From assembly GCF_029407905.1 (NCBI RefSeq), contig NC_073630.1, forward strand, positions 49,625,001 through 49,689,000: a DNA stretch of 64,000 nucleotides. Direction: 5' to 3'. This DNA comes from Bubalus kerabau. Lineage: Eukaryota > Chordata > Mammalia > Artiodactyla > Bovidae. This document shows, piece after piece, positions 9,654-20,782 of this stretch (the first letter of the stretch is position 1; each line of letters starts with the position of its first letter). The translations under genes were made by a program, and so were the position numbers. The notes beneath the pieces were generated by a model, which saw nothing but the letters and a program-made list of their open reading frames with translations, made no database searches and was not told the origin of the DNA.

Positions 9654-10854
9654 CTTACAGAGCAGAGACCCCCACCTCTTGCTTGGGCCCCTCTCCAGAA
9701 GGCAACTCCCTCCCCCCCATTATGTGTGAGGAGCCAGGGGTGGCCTGCGGCTCTGCTAGGAAGGCCCCAGGGGAGGCCAGCATGTAAGAGCAGCCTCGAG
9801 GCAGCCTTGCAGGCTGACTGTCTGCTCCGCAGGCCTGGGAGCCCAGCCTAGCCCTGATGTCCTGAGACTCAAGAGTAGCGGGTTGCACAAATATAACTCA
9901 CACCACATATCCAGTGTGAAGGGAAAACAGAGTAGCATTACTTTGCTTAGAACTAATCTGGTCTTTTTCCTCTGAGCCACACCCACTAGTTAGTGGGCTG
10001 GGGAGGATAAACTAAATGTCAACCCAGTTAGACTTTGAACTGATACTTCAAACCCTGTGGATAATGTTTGGTCTTGACGAAAAACACTCTGTGTCTCCAG
10101 GAGCCCCTGCTCCTCCTGTCTGCCCACAACTAGAGGCCCAGGCATATGGAGCGAGGGGCTTTCTCCCCTTTCCGTGGCACCAGGGGCAGTGAGTTCCTGG
10201 TCTCATGAAGGCCATGGATGTGTGCCGTCCATTAGTCTTTGGGGAGACATTCTTTTTTTCCTTACTGAGTCATATTCGACCTCAGGCCCCCAGTACCCCA
10301 TTCTTCCAGGGGAGGAAATGCTCCCGGTGAAGTTAGTGTCTTGGTCTCAATTGAACTGCAGCGTCATGGGCTTGCCACTCTGTTAGCTGGGAGGTCCCTT
10401 TGTCTCCAAACTGCAGGCCCCCTCAGTGGGCTCACTGGCTTCCAACTCAGCATCTGACCCCTGTGAGCCTGAGGGTAGCCCAGGGAAGCTGAATATCAGG
10501 CCTGGCCCAGGCTTTCCAACCAGAGTTCCTTTTCTGTGACTGTGCCCTGCATTCTAAAGGGGCAGCACAGGCAGTGACTTCCTCCCAGAGTCCCCAGGGT
10601 GACCCTAACTTCTCCAACACCCTCCTTCTGCAGACCCAGAGGTGGGGATGGGCAGGGCAGTTCTGCCGATGCCCGGCTATTCTTGGTCTGTTTACTTCCT
10701 CCTATTTTTTTAAGATACTCAGGTAGAGAGAAAGGGTGGGCTTTTCCAATACTTCTGTTTCCTCCTTTCTGACTGCCATGAGGCCTAAATGACTGGCGTT
10801 GGCCTCTTACTGTGTATGTAAGAGAACTCCAAGCTTCAGGCTTCCTCTCTTTTT
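9654..10854. other. unique GC-rich sequence, nothing recognised
   Basis: No repeat or exon recognised. The minus-strand frame 10496-10876 (126 codons) and neighbouring frames lack known domains. A T-run sits at 10850-10860. Confidence 0.45.
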
Positions 10855-10992
10855 TTTTTTCCCTCCAATTATGCATATATTCATTCTTTTTCAGATTATT
10901 TTCCCATATAAGTTATCACAGAATATTGGGTAGAGTTCCCTGTGCTATACAGTAGGTCCTTGTTGGTTATCTATCTTATATATAGTAGACTT
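10855..10992 (-). repeat. L1-derived fragment
   Basis: 'ttctttttcagattattttc' followed by 'ccctgtgctatacagtaggt' and 'ccttgttggttatctatctt' is a recurrent artiodactyl LINE-1 phrase. The exact subfamily is not assigned. Strand is inferred from how such fragments usually appear and is uncertain. Confidence 0.6.
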
Positions 10993-11413
10993 TCTCTTAA
11001 TGTACTAAGAGAGGTGGGAAAAGAATCTGGAAAATCCCTACTTGAAATAAAGGTCTGGCTCCTAAGACTGGAATTTCTGCATAATCCTATCTTGAATGAC
11101 CAAAGCTGAACAGTAGCTGGGTCTCTCTCTGGAATTCCTTCTGTAATCAGTAAGAATCTGCACACAGACTTTCCTCCACACCCCTGCCTCCTCTGCCCCT
11201 CCTCCTGCTCCTCCCCCCCGCCCTCCTCCACACATACACACAGTCATCCCTTCTCCTACAGGCAGATGGATATCTAGGGTGAATCTGGGAGAGTGGGAAA
11301 CAGAAGAGAAAAGCATATTACTGGATTAAAATGACATCCCTCTTCCCCTCTCTTGTAGCCTAAAGAACTCTGTTTTCATTGGGTCCCAATCACTTGGCTT
11401 TCCTTTTGCTCTT
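10993..11413. other. unique sequence with a pyrimidine-rich patch
   Basis: The region 11170-11230 is strongly C/T-rich (tcctcctgctcctcccccc). No exon or repeat is otherwise recognised. Confidence 0.45.
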
Positions 11414-11605
11414 CAGTTCAGTCGCTCAGTTGTGTCCAACTTTTTGTGACCCTGTGGACTGCAGTACACCAGGCTTCCCTGTCCATCACCAACTCCTGGA
11501 GCTTGCTCAAACCCATGTCTGTCGAGTCAGTGATGCCATCCAACCATCTCATCCTCTGTTGTTCCCTTCTCCTCCTGCCTTCAATCTTTCCCAGCATCAG
11601 GGTCA
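11414..11605 (-). mobile_element. BovB 3' end
   Basis: The reversed tail CAGTTCAGTCGCTCAGTTGT leads into the 3' end of the ORF on the minus strand and stops at CCCAGCATCAGGGTCA. A 9-bp target-site duplication, TTTGCTCTT (11405-11413 and 11606-11614), fixes both ends, so this is a discrete 192-bp 5'-truncated insertion. Confidence 0.94.
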
Positions 11606-11878
11606 TTTGCTCTTACTGTCCTGTTAAACCCCTAGGTCTCTGTCCTTTCTGCTCACTTCCCCAAAAGGGGCTGTCAGCAGCAGCTCTCCTCCGGGACACC
11701 AGGTAGAGATGCTTTAGTTTCCTATCTGTTCTCATCACCGGAAGCATGCCTCAATCTACTCCCGCCCCTCCTGTCCCCCCACCCCACAGCCTCACCTACC
11801 ATCCTATAGCTGTATGTAAAGCCCAGAGCTTGGGCAGATTTACCATTTGCATGTTACCATTCCTCTGATCTCGTGGGA

Positions 11879-11998
11879 GAGGAAACAACAACCCACTCCA
11901 GTATTCTTGTTTGGAAAATCCCATGGACAGAGGAGCCTGGTGGGCTACAGCCCATGGGGGTTGCAGAGTTGGACATGGCTTAGCGACTGAGCACGTGT
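11879..11998 (+). mobile_element. Bov-tA SINE, 5'-truncated
   Basis: Only the Bov-A body is present: CCCACTCCAGTATTCTTG through AGAGTTGGACATGGCTTAGC. The tRNA-like head is missing and is replaced by unrelated sequence. Confidence 0.9.
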
Positions 11999-12049
11999 TC
12001 CTCTATACACAGGATGCACTTTCCCCACTCTGTGCCATTGCGCATGCTG

Positions 12050-12300
12050 GGCCCCTGCCCTAGCTGTCCATCATCTAGCCCTTTTCCAGGGCCCAACTCA
12101 ATATCATTTCCTGTGTGAAGCCTCTCCTGACTCTACCAAGCCAATGCGAGTTTTCCCAACTTGAGGGCCTGAACCACTTCGAACCTGTCATGTCCTGCCC
12201 TGTATTCATAACTATGTTTGTATTTCCCTCCCAACCACACTGATATCTCTCTGAAGGCAGGAACTGTTGATCACTCAGTCATGTATCTTCCATGGAGCTC
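12050..12300 (+). repeat. L2 LINE fragment
   Basis: 'gtgaagcctctcctgactct', 'tgtatttccctcccaaccac' and 'ctctctgaaggcaggaactg' follow the order of the L2 3' region (gene-poor 3' UTR type). Confidence 0.65.
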
Positions 12301-12365
12301 TGGGTGAAATTAAATGGAATATGATTATTGACCAGGAATAGCTCTAGACCAAATTTTAAAGTAGG

Positions 12366-12930
12366 TCAGTTCAGTTCAGTTCAGTTCAGTCGCTCAGTTG
12401 TGTCCAACTCTTTGCGACCTCATGGACTGCAGCACACCAGGCCTCCCTGTCCATCACCAACTCCCAAAGCTTACTCAAACTCATGTCCATTGAGTCGTTG
12501 ATGCCTTCCAACCATCTCCTCCTCTGTTGTCCCCTTCTCCTCCCGCCTTCAATCTTTCCCAGCATCAGGGTCTTTTCCAATGAGTCAGTTCTTCACATCA
12601 GGTGGCCAAAGTATTGGAGTTTCAACTTCAGCATCAGTCCTTCCAATGAATATTCAGGACTGATTTCCTTTAGAATGGACTGGTTGGATCTCCTTGCAGT
12701 CCAAGGGACTCTCAAGAGTCTTCTCCAACACCATAGGTCAAAAGCATCAATTCTTCGGTGCTCAGCTTTCCTTATAGTCCAACTCTCAAATCCATACATG
12801 ACTACTGGAAAAACCATAGCTTTGACTAGACAGACCTTTGTTGGCAAAGTAACGTCTCTGCTTTTTAATATGCTGTCTAGCTTGGTCATAACTTTTCTTC
12901 CAAGGAGCAAGTGTCTTTTAATTTCATTTT
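12366..12930 (-). mobile_element. BovB 3' end, ~565 bp
   Basis: It starts with the reversed tail (CAGTTCAGTTCAGTTCAG) and extends back to TTCCAAGGAGCAAGTGTCTT. On the minus strand, two frames (12593-12910 and 12386-12580) together cover the same C-terminal region as the copy at 3956. A break near 12590 (codon phase lost around the conserved GHLM/DSLEKT segment) shows that this copy is decayed. Confidence 0.94.
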
Positions 12931-13084
12931 TAATTTGACCTAAAAATAGGTCAAAGCATATCGACTCACACGAATAATTTGATTTCTTTAGTTCAGTTTC
13001 CTCAGTTGTTAAATAATTGATTTGGTGTCCATGATGCCTTAAATCAGCTTCATCTCTGACACCCTATAAATCTGCCCATGCTCT

Positions 13085-13130
13085 CCTGTGACCTCTGTGT
13101 GTCTGTGTACGTATGTGTGTGTGTGGGTGT
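13085..13130. repeat. imperfect (TG)n tract
   Basis: 'ctctgtgtgtctgtgtacg' is followed by 'tatgtgtgtgtgtgggtgtg'. It is an interrupted dinucleotide repeat. Confidence 0.9.
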
Positions 13131-13189
13131 GATGGGCAGGGATCACTAACTGGGGAGGCCAGGTGCAGTATCGGCATATCACAGACTTA

Positions 13190-13295
13190 GATTAAGACAA
13201 AGCAGGGTCCACATCCAGACTCAGGCACTCAGCCATTGGGTGACCTTGGGCATGCCACCTTCTCCATGTTCAATGGGAAATGAGAAGGATCACTT
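13190..13295 (+). repeat. MIR SINE fragment
   Basis: 'ccattgggtgaccttgggca' and 'tcaatgggaaatgagaagga' fit the MIR centre. It is heavily diverged. Confidence 0.5.
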
Positions 13296-13299
13296 ATCC

Positions 13300-13610
13300 G
13301 CTCAGTACTGTGTGCCTACTAAGTGCACATGTTGGGTTGGCAGCCAGGGATATGGAGTAAATACAACACATCCCCTCTCTGCAGGAGGCCTGAGTGAACC
13401 CTGAAAACAAGTAAACATAATCAAGTGGGTAGAAGTTCTCTATGGGGAAGTTCCAGGACTAAGTAGGGGCACAAAGGAGGGAGAGATGGATAAGCAAGTT
13501 CCAGGAATGATCTTGGTGGGAGGGAGGAAGGCTTCCCTGAGGATGTGAAACAGAAGAGAGTGCTCCTAGAAATTTGGGTGGAGAGAGAGAAAAGCAAGGA
13601 GTGCCAGGTC
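13300..13610 (+). repeat. ancient mammal-wide interspersed repeat (L1M-type, tentative)
   Basis: 'tactgtgtgcctactaagtg', 'ccagggatatggagtaaata', 'aggaaggcttccctgaggat' and 'gcaaggagtgcc' recur in the same order as in the copies at 1790 and 5150. Confidence 0.5.
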
Positions 13611-14851
13611 CGTGACTGTCATCGTGAGCCTTCTCTGACCCAGACTAGTGAGGCCTAGGAACCTTGGATCCCATGTGCATTTCCCGAGAGGTGCTCACAG
13701 CTGACATTTAGACCACTAGGCTGGGCCCCATCCTGCTGGTCTCACTCCAAGCCCCAGTCCCTTTCTCTGTGGTCTGTCAGTCATCCTCAGTACCTGAGGT
13801 GGCCTCTGAGCCACTGCTTCTCCCAGTGACCTTTGCCCAGCTAATCTCTTTCAGGGAAGAGCAGGGCTTTAGAAAAGGCAACTATTTTCATAAGATGTGA
13901 TCCCCTCCTTAAACTGCTGCCTTTACTGGGTTCAGGGGAGACACTTTCTGCACAGCATTTACAGGAGTTTCCACCAAGGGACAGTCTGATAAACAGCACT
14001 AGCCAGAGAAAGCTGTTCAAACGCCATCCATTTTGACACTTGGCAGGATTAGCAAAGCACCTCTTCCCTTGGAGATGGGAAAGTTTCCAGAAGTAGTCTG
14101 CCTGCAGAAAGGGAGGTTGAGCAAACAGGCATATTGTTTTCTCATAACTGTCTCTCTTGTTAATGTTTGGTCGGCCAGCCATGCATTTTTGGAGTGTTAC
14201 ATAGGCTTACGTTCACCCTTCATCAGAGAACAATTAGGACGAGTGTGGGGAGAAGCCAAAGGGTCAGGGACAACAGATGGGCCTCCACTTAAGCAGGTTA
14301 GAAGTTCAGTTGCCCCCGAGGAAGAAGACCCCTCTTTAGCTGGAGGAGGGAGGACTTGGATAGAAAGAAGCAGAAATGGAAAGAAAACAGAGGGCCTCTC
14401 CTTTCTGAAATATCCCTTTGGGACAAGTCTCTGTATCTTAGGCCGTTGATTTAGTTTTCCATCAAGAAGCATCGGCAGCCCTGGCAGAATCAAGAAGCCA
14501 GAGGCCTGATGCCATACTAAAATAGCAGCGTTGCTGCGTTTTCCAGCTGAGGGATTACTTCTTGGTGAGCCAGAGACATTTGGAACATCATTTGGAAGCA
14601 AAACCACATTTTTTCCCAAAAAAAAAAAAAAAAAAAAGGGAAACTTTGCATGCAATGAAGTCAGAGCTTAACTCTTCAGGGGAAGCCGTACAGGGACAGC
14701 CATTGGAACTTTGTTGATGGAACCCATGCTTCTGGGCACAGCACAAATTTCCCCTTGGTGAGGAAACAGCTGAGGTGCCTGTGAGGGGCAGAGGTCAGTG
14801 TCCTGCGGAAGGAATGGTTAACAGGGTGAACGCAATTGCAAGCTGGTAAAA
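13611..14851. other. unique sequence ending in a long A-run
   Basis: No named repeat is recognised. A run of about 20 A lies at 14619-14638. GGGAAAGTTTCCA near 14078 resembles the sequence just after the A-run (gggaaactttgca), so a decayed retrocopy between them is conceivable. No AATAAA signal or known gene is recognised inside. Small frames on both strands lack domains. Confidence 0.35.
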
Positions 14852-15040
14852 GACGTGAAAATGTTAGTTGCTCGGTTGTGTCCAACTCTTTGAGAGACCG
14901 TGGACTGTAGCCTCTGTGCATGGAATTCTCCAGGCAAGAGGGTTCCCATGCCCTCCTCCAGGGGGTCTTCCAGACCCAGGGATCGAACCCAGGTCTCCCA
15001 CACTGCAGCCAGATTCTTTACCATCTAAGCTACCTGGCAG
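14852..15040 (-). mobile_element. Bov-tA SINE
   Basis: The minus-strand copy begins GTGAAAATGTTAGTTGCTCG and ends in the reversed head TTCTTTACCATCTAAGCTACC. A ~25-bp internal deletion is visible after GTAGCCTCTGTGCATGGAAT compared with other copies. Confidence 0.93.
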
Positions 15041-15074
15041 AAAAGGATAAAAGGTAGAGAGAAAACTGTGTGTG

Positions 15075-15545
15075 TTAGCCTCTGCTGCATAACATTCTAC
15101 CCCCAAACACAGTGGCTGAAAACAAACACCATTTTATGCACTCATGGTTCGGGGTGGGGGTGGTCAGCAGTTTGGTTGGGCTCATCAGAGTGGTTCTTCT
15201 GTTCATTTCACCTAGGGTTATCTGACTGCAGTTGTTTGGCAGCTCAAAATGGGGTTGGGTGGCCTTACTCACTTTTCTAGGCAAGGAGGCTGGTTGTTGG
15301 CTGGACTGTGTGTCTCCAGAAACCAGCCTCTGCTTCTTTACATGGTTCCAAAAGCAGTCGGAGAGAGGGAAAGACAACTCACAACCATTTTCCAGTCTCT
15401 GTGTTACATTTGCTGTCCCATTAGCAAAGGCAAGTCGCGTGGCCAAGCTCTGAGTCCATGTGGGAGGGGAGACACCAGGGTGTGGATAGAGGGAGGGAGC
15501 CCTGGCTCTGTTGGGAGCCATTACTGTAACTGTCTACCCACAAGA
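15075..15545 (-). repeat. probable MaLR (MLT1-type) LTR
   Basis: It begins 'tctgctgcataacattctac' then 'acacagtggctgaaaacaaa', the reversed 3' end typical of MLT1-type LTRs, and continues with 'tgactgcagttgtttggca'. It is old and diverged, with no internal viral sequence. Confidence 0.6.
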
Positions 15546-16272
15546 AGGAAGTAAATCTGAAATGGAATCGAATACCCTAACCTCAGAGGGATGCAAACCA
15601 TGCGAGTCACAGTCCAGATGAGCTCAAGCTGAGGAAAGAACGATCACAGAAGGATCTTGCTGGGTTTTTGGAACAAGCATGCCATTTCCTGGGGATGTTG
15701 GTGTAGGGAGATGCTTGAACTGTTAATAAGAATTGAATAACTCAAGTGAGGGTCATTTTTAGCATTTCATGAAATTTTCTTACATCCTCTTCCTCCATAT
15801 TTACATATATATTCAAATACATACACCCTGAGATTCCTTAGGCTATCCCAGTCTCCGGCAAAGATGGCGGTGTAACTATAGAATCTAAGCAGGAAAACAG
15901 ACACACCACCTTTAGTTTCCACAACAAGTGGAATTGGTTATACACACGATGGAGTAAGAGAGAGCCAAATAGGTGTCAATGATGCACCCTGGGGGTGAGC
16001 AACACCAGGGAGCCTTAGAATCTCATAAAAGTAACTCAACCGTCATCTTCCTGTAGCCCCTCCTCAAACTCACATCTCTGGGACCAGGTCAGGCAACACT
16101 GTCCAAGGCTGACTCCCCCTGGCCCCACCTAGGAACATCTGACCAAACTGTCCCCATATTCTCTTTCTACCCAAATATCCTTTCACAGATCTGCTCCTGG
16201 AAGTTCACCCACGTCTTTACCAGACACAGCCAGTCATACATGGGTGAATCTGAAGAGGTTCGAGCTGGGACC
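15546..16272. other. unique sequence, nothing recognised
   Basis: No repeat, exon or regulatory cluster recognised. Confidence 0.45.
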
Positions 16273-16320
16273 ACACGTGCACACACACATGTGCACACAT
16301 GTGCACACATGCACAACCAC
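16273..16320. repeat. alternating purine-pyrimidine CA/TG tract
   Basis: Repeated CACATGTGCACA units alternate R and Y nearly without interruption over about 45 bp. They contain E-box-like CACATGTG and CACGTG-type words. The tract could form Z-DNA. Confidence 0.85.
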
Positions 16321-16375
16321 GTGCTCACTTTGTATGACCCCAGCTTCTACAAGAGTGCTCGAGGAATAGTAAAAT

Positions 16376-16396
16376 TTTTCTTTATTAAGCACCACT
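16376..16396 (-). repeat. MIR SINE, left piece
   Basis: 'ctttattaagcaccactac' is the start of a reversed MIR whose remainder resumes at 16723, beyond the BovB insertion. Confidence 0.5.
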
Positions 16397-16722
16397 ACCA
16401 ACCAGTCCATTCTGAAGGAGATCAGCCCTGGGATTTCTTTGGAAGGAATGATGCTGAAGCTGAAACTCCAGTACTTTGGCCACCTCATGTGAAGAGTTGA
16501 CTCATTGGAAATGACTCTGATGCTGGGAGGGATTGGGGGCAGGAGGAGAAGGAGATGACAGAGGATGAGATGGCTGGATGGCATTACCAACTAAAGGGAC
16601 ATGAGTTTGAGTAAACTCCAGAAGTTGGTGATGGACAGGGAGGCCTGGCGTGCTGCAGTCCATGGGGTCGCAAAGAGTTGGACACGACTGAGCAACTGAA
16701 ATGAACTGAACTGAACTGAATG
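16397..16722 (+). mobile_element. BovB 3' end, ~325 bp
   Basis: It begins CCAACCAGTCCATTCTGAAG and ends in the ACTGAACTGAACTGAA tail. It interrupts an older MIR, which gives relative age. The coding frame is disrupted. Confidence 0.94.
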
Positions 16723-16905
16723 TGTCACATACTCTGTACTTATTTACATCTCTCCTGCGGCAACCCTGCAAGTAGGTCCTAATTTCATCTCCAAGTGAGA
16801 AAATTGAGGTGCACGGAGCTTTTGTCTTTGGCTTCAGCTTGCACAGAAAATAAGCAGTAAGGTCAGGATGGTAAGTCATGTTTATCTAACACCAAAGCCC
16901 ATGCC
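16723..16905 (-). repeat. MIR SINE, right piece
   Basis: 'cggcaaccctgcaagtaggt', 'aagtgagaaaattgaggtgc', 'agcagtaaggtcaggatgg' and 'ccatgcccttctcttaccat' follow the reversed MIR order. Confidence 0.7.
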
Positions 16906-17489
16906 CTTCTCTTACCATGTTGCCTCTCAATATATATATATAAATGACCCTTTATTTCTTGTCTTGGCACCATTTTTAATTTTCCCTAAGAGATTTGAAC
17001 AAGTGGTTATTTATTTCCAAGGTTTCTAGTATACCTTTGAGGACCAAAGAGTGCCATCTCATGCTGAGTGGTCCCAAGACTGAGTTTATGGGGTATCTGA
17101 AAATCATGATACCCACTGGGCTATTTCACGCTCCTCTCTTGTTTTCCCAGGACTGCTATTGTTGTAAGATGGCTGTACTGGAAGGTTAACCTTGGAGGTG
17201 ATAGAGACCAGGGATCTGGAGGTCATTTAGCTTTGTGGTTGAGAACACAAACTTTGGCACTGGGCATCGCCTTGGGAAGGGAATTTTCCGTGTGCACACA
17301 AAGATGCATTTTAGCTGAGAGTTTGGGTGATGCCAACATGAGACTCACTGCCCCGGCAGGCCAACCCTGTAGCGTCTTAGCATTAATATGGATCTGAATA
17401 GCTTGGTGGCAGGGGCGGGAGATGGGAGGATGCAGGGGTGGACACAAATATTCAGACGATAGCATATACCATCACACATAGATTAAAAA
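16906..17489. other. unique sequence, nothing recognised
   Basis: A short (AT)n run sits at about 16930. No exon or repeat recognised. Confidence 0.4.
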
Positions 17490-17960
17490 CTGAAGTGTTC
17501 CCCATAACCTGCCAAGTTCTGCACATCTGGCCTCACAGCTGGACCTTGCCTCCTGCTTTCCTCTCAGCTTGCTCTACACTTAACCTGGCCCTACTGTCCA
17601 TGATCCCTCAAATGCTACGCTTCTACCCCAGGATCTTTGAAGTTGCTAATTTCTCTGCTTGCCATGTTCCTTCCAAAGATAACTGACCTTCCAGCTCTTT
17701 CTGATGTTTGTTCAAATACGAGTCCTTCCCTGACTACCCCATGAAAGTGCAGCCCTGTCCCCTGTTTCTCTTGCTTGCCTTGTATTTCTCTATATGATCT
17801 ACTGTATAATTTGCCTAATTATTTTTGTATTGTGGGCCTCACCCCACAAGACCCCCGAGAACAGAGATTTTATTTTTATCCTTTTTCAGTCCATTGCTGT
17901 CTACCCAGTTAAAGAACAGTGTCCTACATACACTAGGTATTGCATGAATTCATCTGGGAT
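17490..17960 (+). repeat. L2 LINE 3' region
   Basis: 'ccttgcctcctgctttcctc', 'agtccttccctgactacccc', 'tctctatatgatctactgta' and 'acactaggtattgcatgaat' follow the L2 3' order, ending in the LINE2 tail. Confidence 0.75.
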
Positions 17961-18084
17961 CTAGCATCTGAGAACTAAAAGTCTCGCCCATGTGGCACGA
18001 CAAAGCAAGCATGATTGTGGCTGCCTCCATGCCTCTATTGTTCACTCATCATACAGAGACCCAACTGTCCCCAGCTGTCTCCAT

Positions 18085-18300
18085 CTGTCGCAGGACACAG
18101 TGGTGAGCTACTTGAGGGTAAAGACTGTGTTTTATCTTTCCAGCACTCCGTTTCTTCCAGCGTCACCAAGGTATGATTGACAAATAAAATTGTAAGGATG
18201 GCTTTAAACATATACACTTCTGCCCTCTTACCCCACAGCACAGGGCCTGGAACCTAGGAGTTGCTCATTCAATATTTGTTGAACTTATTAAAAAGCAAGA
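18085..18300 (+). repeat. L2 LINE tail
   Basis: 'gagctacttgagggtaaaga' and 'ctgtgttttatctttccagc', then 'cacagggcctggaacctagg' and 'ttcaatatttgttgaactta', are the classic L2 3' terminus with about 80 bp of extra sequence in the middle. Confidence 0.7.
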
Positions 18301-19317
18301 AAAAAGTTGAACATAGAATCTGGAAGCACCCATGACCAGCTTTATCTGTTTCCCAGTTTCGTCTTGGGCCAGATGTTTACTAAATGTATTCACATATTTA
18401 CTTACTCAATCAACAAATGCAGCTTTGCCCAATCCTGCGAAGGTTATTATTATAAACAGCATTCTCCAGAAGGAAATGGAAAGGCCAAATCCATGCCTGC
18501 TTTCCCTAGAAGTGTTTTTCTTCTAAACAGAAACCTCTGTGCCCCTATCCAATCAGCACAGACCCCCAGGGCACTGTGTCTGGCCAAGCCCAGGGCATTT
18601 TGCACTCCCCAGTTCCCCCTCCAGAATTTTGGAGAACATTTCCCTGTCGAAACCCCTCCCCTACCCTTTAAGTGCATTGACAGCCACTCACCACCACAGA
18701 TGTGTGGTCACACGCAATTAAGTGGGTGCAGGCCATTAGCAGACAGACAGCATGAACATGCACGAGCCAGCCAAAAAGCAAACAGTGGAAACCAGTGTGG
18801 TGAGATGTCCGTGCCGCCCCGCCACTCACAGAAGAGGGAACTTGCTGGCTTTCTGCACCTCCCAACACTTCCTCATTGCAATGCTAACCATCCTACTGGT
18901 GCCATAATCCTTGTTTGATATGTGAGACACCTAGAGATGGATAGATTCGCTCAACTTGCCTGTGGGTGAGGGCAGCGCCCCTCACAGTCACTTGTCGTGC
19001 CCTCTTTCCTGTTGTTGATTCCTGACTGTGGCTGAGTCCTGGGAAGTTCAGTAGCAGTGGATATTTTGGCCAACACCTCCTCATTAGGATTGAGACCAGT
19101 TGACTACCACAATTCAAGTGTCTGTTTAGAGGAAGAAATGCTTTCAGAAGAAAATGAAACTTCTGTCTCCATACAGTCTCATTCCTCTTCTCAGAGAGGC
19201 CGCTTCCAACCATAGTTTGGGTCTGTGTCCATTCATTCTTTCGAGTTCCTTCTGCATGGTCCTATTTTGCACAGACAATATGTGGTAGTATCAATAGTTA
19301 CGATTCTTTAAGTAAAA
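18301..19317. other. unique sequence containing a 203-codon open frame
   Basis: The + frame 18307-18918 is among the longest open frames in the window but shows no signal peptide, membrane segment, repeat or family motif. It is cysteine-, histidine- and proline-rich, as random GC-balanced translations often are. With roughly 2,000 start codons in six frames, one such length by chance is not surprising. No splice or polyadenylation context supports it. I do not call a gene. Confidence 0.4.
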
Positions 19318-19510
19318 GGGCTTCCCAGGTGGCTCAGTGGTAGAAAATCCACCTGCCAATGCAAGAGCCGCAGGAGACATGGGTTCAATCCCTGGGTCGA
19401 AAAGATCCCCTGGAGGAGTAAATGGCAACCCACTTCAGTATTCCTGCCTGGGAAATCCCATGGACAGAGAAGCCTTTGGGGCTATAGTAAACCTTATGCG
19501 CAACAACACA
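19318..19510 (+). mobile_element. Bov-tA SINE
   Basis: It starts GGGCTTCCCAGGTGGCTCAG and keeps both Pol III boxes (GGTTCAATCCC near 19383). The 3' part after GAAGCCTTTGGGGCTATAGT is deleted and rearranged, so the usual AGAGTCGGACACGACT segment is absent. Confidence 0.92.
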
Positions 19511-19537
19511 CGTGATCTATATGCATTATTCTAGATC

Positions 19538-19768
19538 ATTGGTTCTCAACCAGGGATGATTTTGACCTCCCCCCACCCACCACCAGGGGACATCTGGCAA
19601 TATCTGAAGATATTTTTTATATGACAGTTGGGGGGGGGGCGTGATGCTATTGGCATCTAAGGGGTGGAGGCCAGGACTGCTGCTAAACACCCTACTGTGC
19701 ACAGGACGGCCCACAACAAAGAGTGATGGGGCCCCGGTGTCATCAGTGGTGGGGTGAAGAAGGTCTGA
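19538..19768 (+). repeat. MER20 (hAT-Charlie) DNA transposon
   Basis: 'ttggttctcaaccagggatg', 'ggacatctggcaatatctga', 'gctattggcatctaaggggt', 'ggccaggactgctgctaaac' and 'acaggacggcccacaacaaa' reproduce MER20 in order. The end (normally gaggttgagaaac) is degraded. MER20 copies are known as enhancers or insulators in placental endometrium. That role is not shown for this copy. Confidence 0.88.
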
Positions 19769-20269
19769 CCAAGTGGAAGAAGCAGACTCCAAAGGCTCCG
19801 TGCTGTATAATTCCATCATACAGCATTCTGGAAAGGGCAACACTAATAGAGGAAAGAAATACATCAGTGGCCACCAGGAGCTGAGGCTGAGGAAAGGCGA
19901 GTGACTTCTAAGCAGCACAAGGAATTTGAAGGAGGGTGGAGATGCTTTCTGTCTTTATTGTGGTGGTGGTTACATGCATATATGTGTTTGTCAACACACA
20001 CAAGACTGTACACTAAAGAGGGTAAACTTGATCTCTGTAAATTATACCTTAAGCAAACAAACAAAACCCAGCTCTGTTTGAACCAAAGCCATTCTGGAGA
20101 AGGTAGCAGGGAGAAGGTAGCCACCAAAAAATGAGAAACCGAGGTCTAAGGGTAAGAAAAAAAATGAAAGGAAACCCAGAGAAACATATTTTTGTTTGTT
20201 TGTAACTAAATCATTGACTTCTCCTCAGCAAGTGACACCTATCAAAAGCTACTTAGTAGTTATTGACCA
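19769..20269. other. unique sequence, nothing recognised
   Basis: The segment about 19950-20060 (tttattgtggtggtggttac, tacactaaagagggtaaac) resembles an L1 3' UTR fragment but is too short to assign. Confidence 0.4.
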
Positions 20270-20460
20270 AAAATTCTATAAAACATCTTTATTGTGGTAT
20301 AATTGTCATGCAGTAAGCTTTCCAAGTTTAGTGTTTAGTTTGGTAAGTTTTAACTTGTATATATGTATACACCAGTTAAACAGTTATTACAATCACAATG
20401 AAAATATCCATCATCCCCCACATCTCCAGCTGCCTCTTTATAATCTTCTCCTCCCTGAAA
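20270..20460 (-). repeat. L1M-type LINE fragment
   Basis: 'ctttattgtggtataattgt' and 'catgcagtaagctttccaag', then 'gtatacaccagttaaacag' and 'atgaaaatatccatcatccc', are a well-known mammalian L1M phrase. Strand is uncertain. Confidence 0.65.
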
Positions 20461-20639
20461 AATCATAACAGTACTCATCTCACAGGGTTATTGGGAGAAT
20501 TTAAATGAGATCCGGGCACAGAGAAAGCCTATTGTCCTTCTTGGTTGCCTTCTTCAGGTAGAGAAAGCTATTATACAATGGGGAAAAAAACCTAATAGCA
20601 GAATTCCATGTAAGTGTTCCATGTCCAGATTTGCTGCTT

Positions 20640-20755
20640 ATTTTTGATATTGGAGTGGGATAGAGGTGAAGATTGAATAAGTGAATAATCAATGCAAATG
20701 TACTCAATAAATGCTTCTTGAATGAATGAACGAGTGAATGAATGAATGCAGCAGA
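20640..20755 (+). repeat. L2 tail with (GAAT)n
   Basis: 'actcaataaatgcttcttga' is followed by 'atgaatgaacgagtgaatga', the L2 3' terminus with its tetranucleotide repeat. Confidence 0.65.
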
Positions 20756-20782
20756 TCTGTGTGCTTAAAAATCTAGCTTTAG

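Noticed and set aside
12386..12910. functional reverse transcriptase
   Set aside because: 5'-truncated BovB 3' ends without catalytic residues; this copy also has a frame break.
18307..18918. 203-codon open frame on the + strand as a gene
   Set aside because: No domain, splice, promoter or polyadenylation context. A frame of this length is plausible by chance given roughly 2,000 start codons in six frames.
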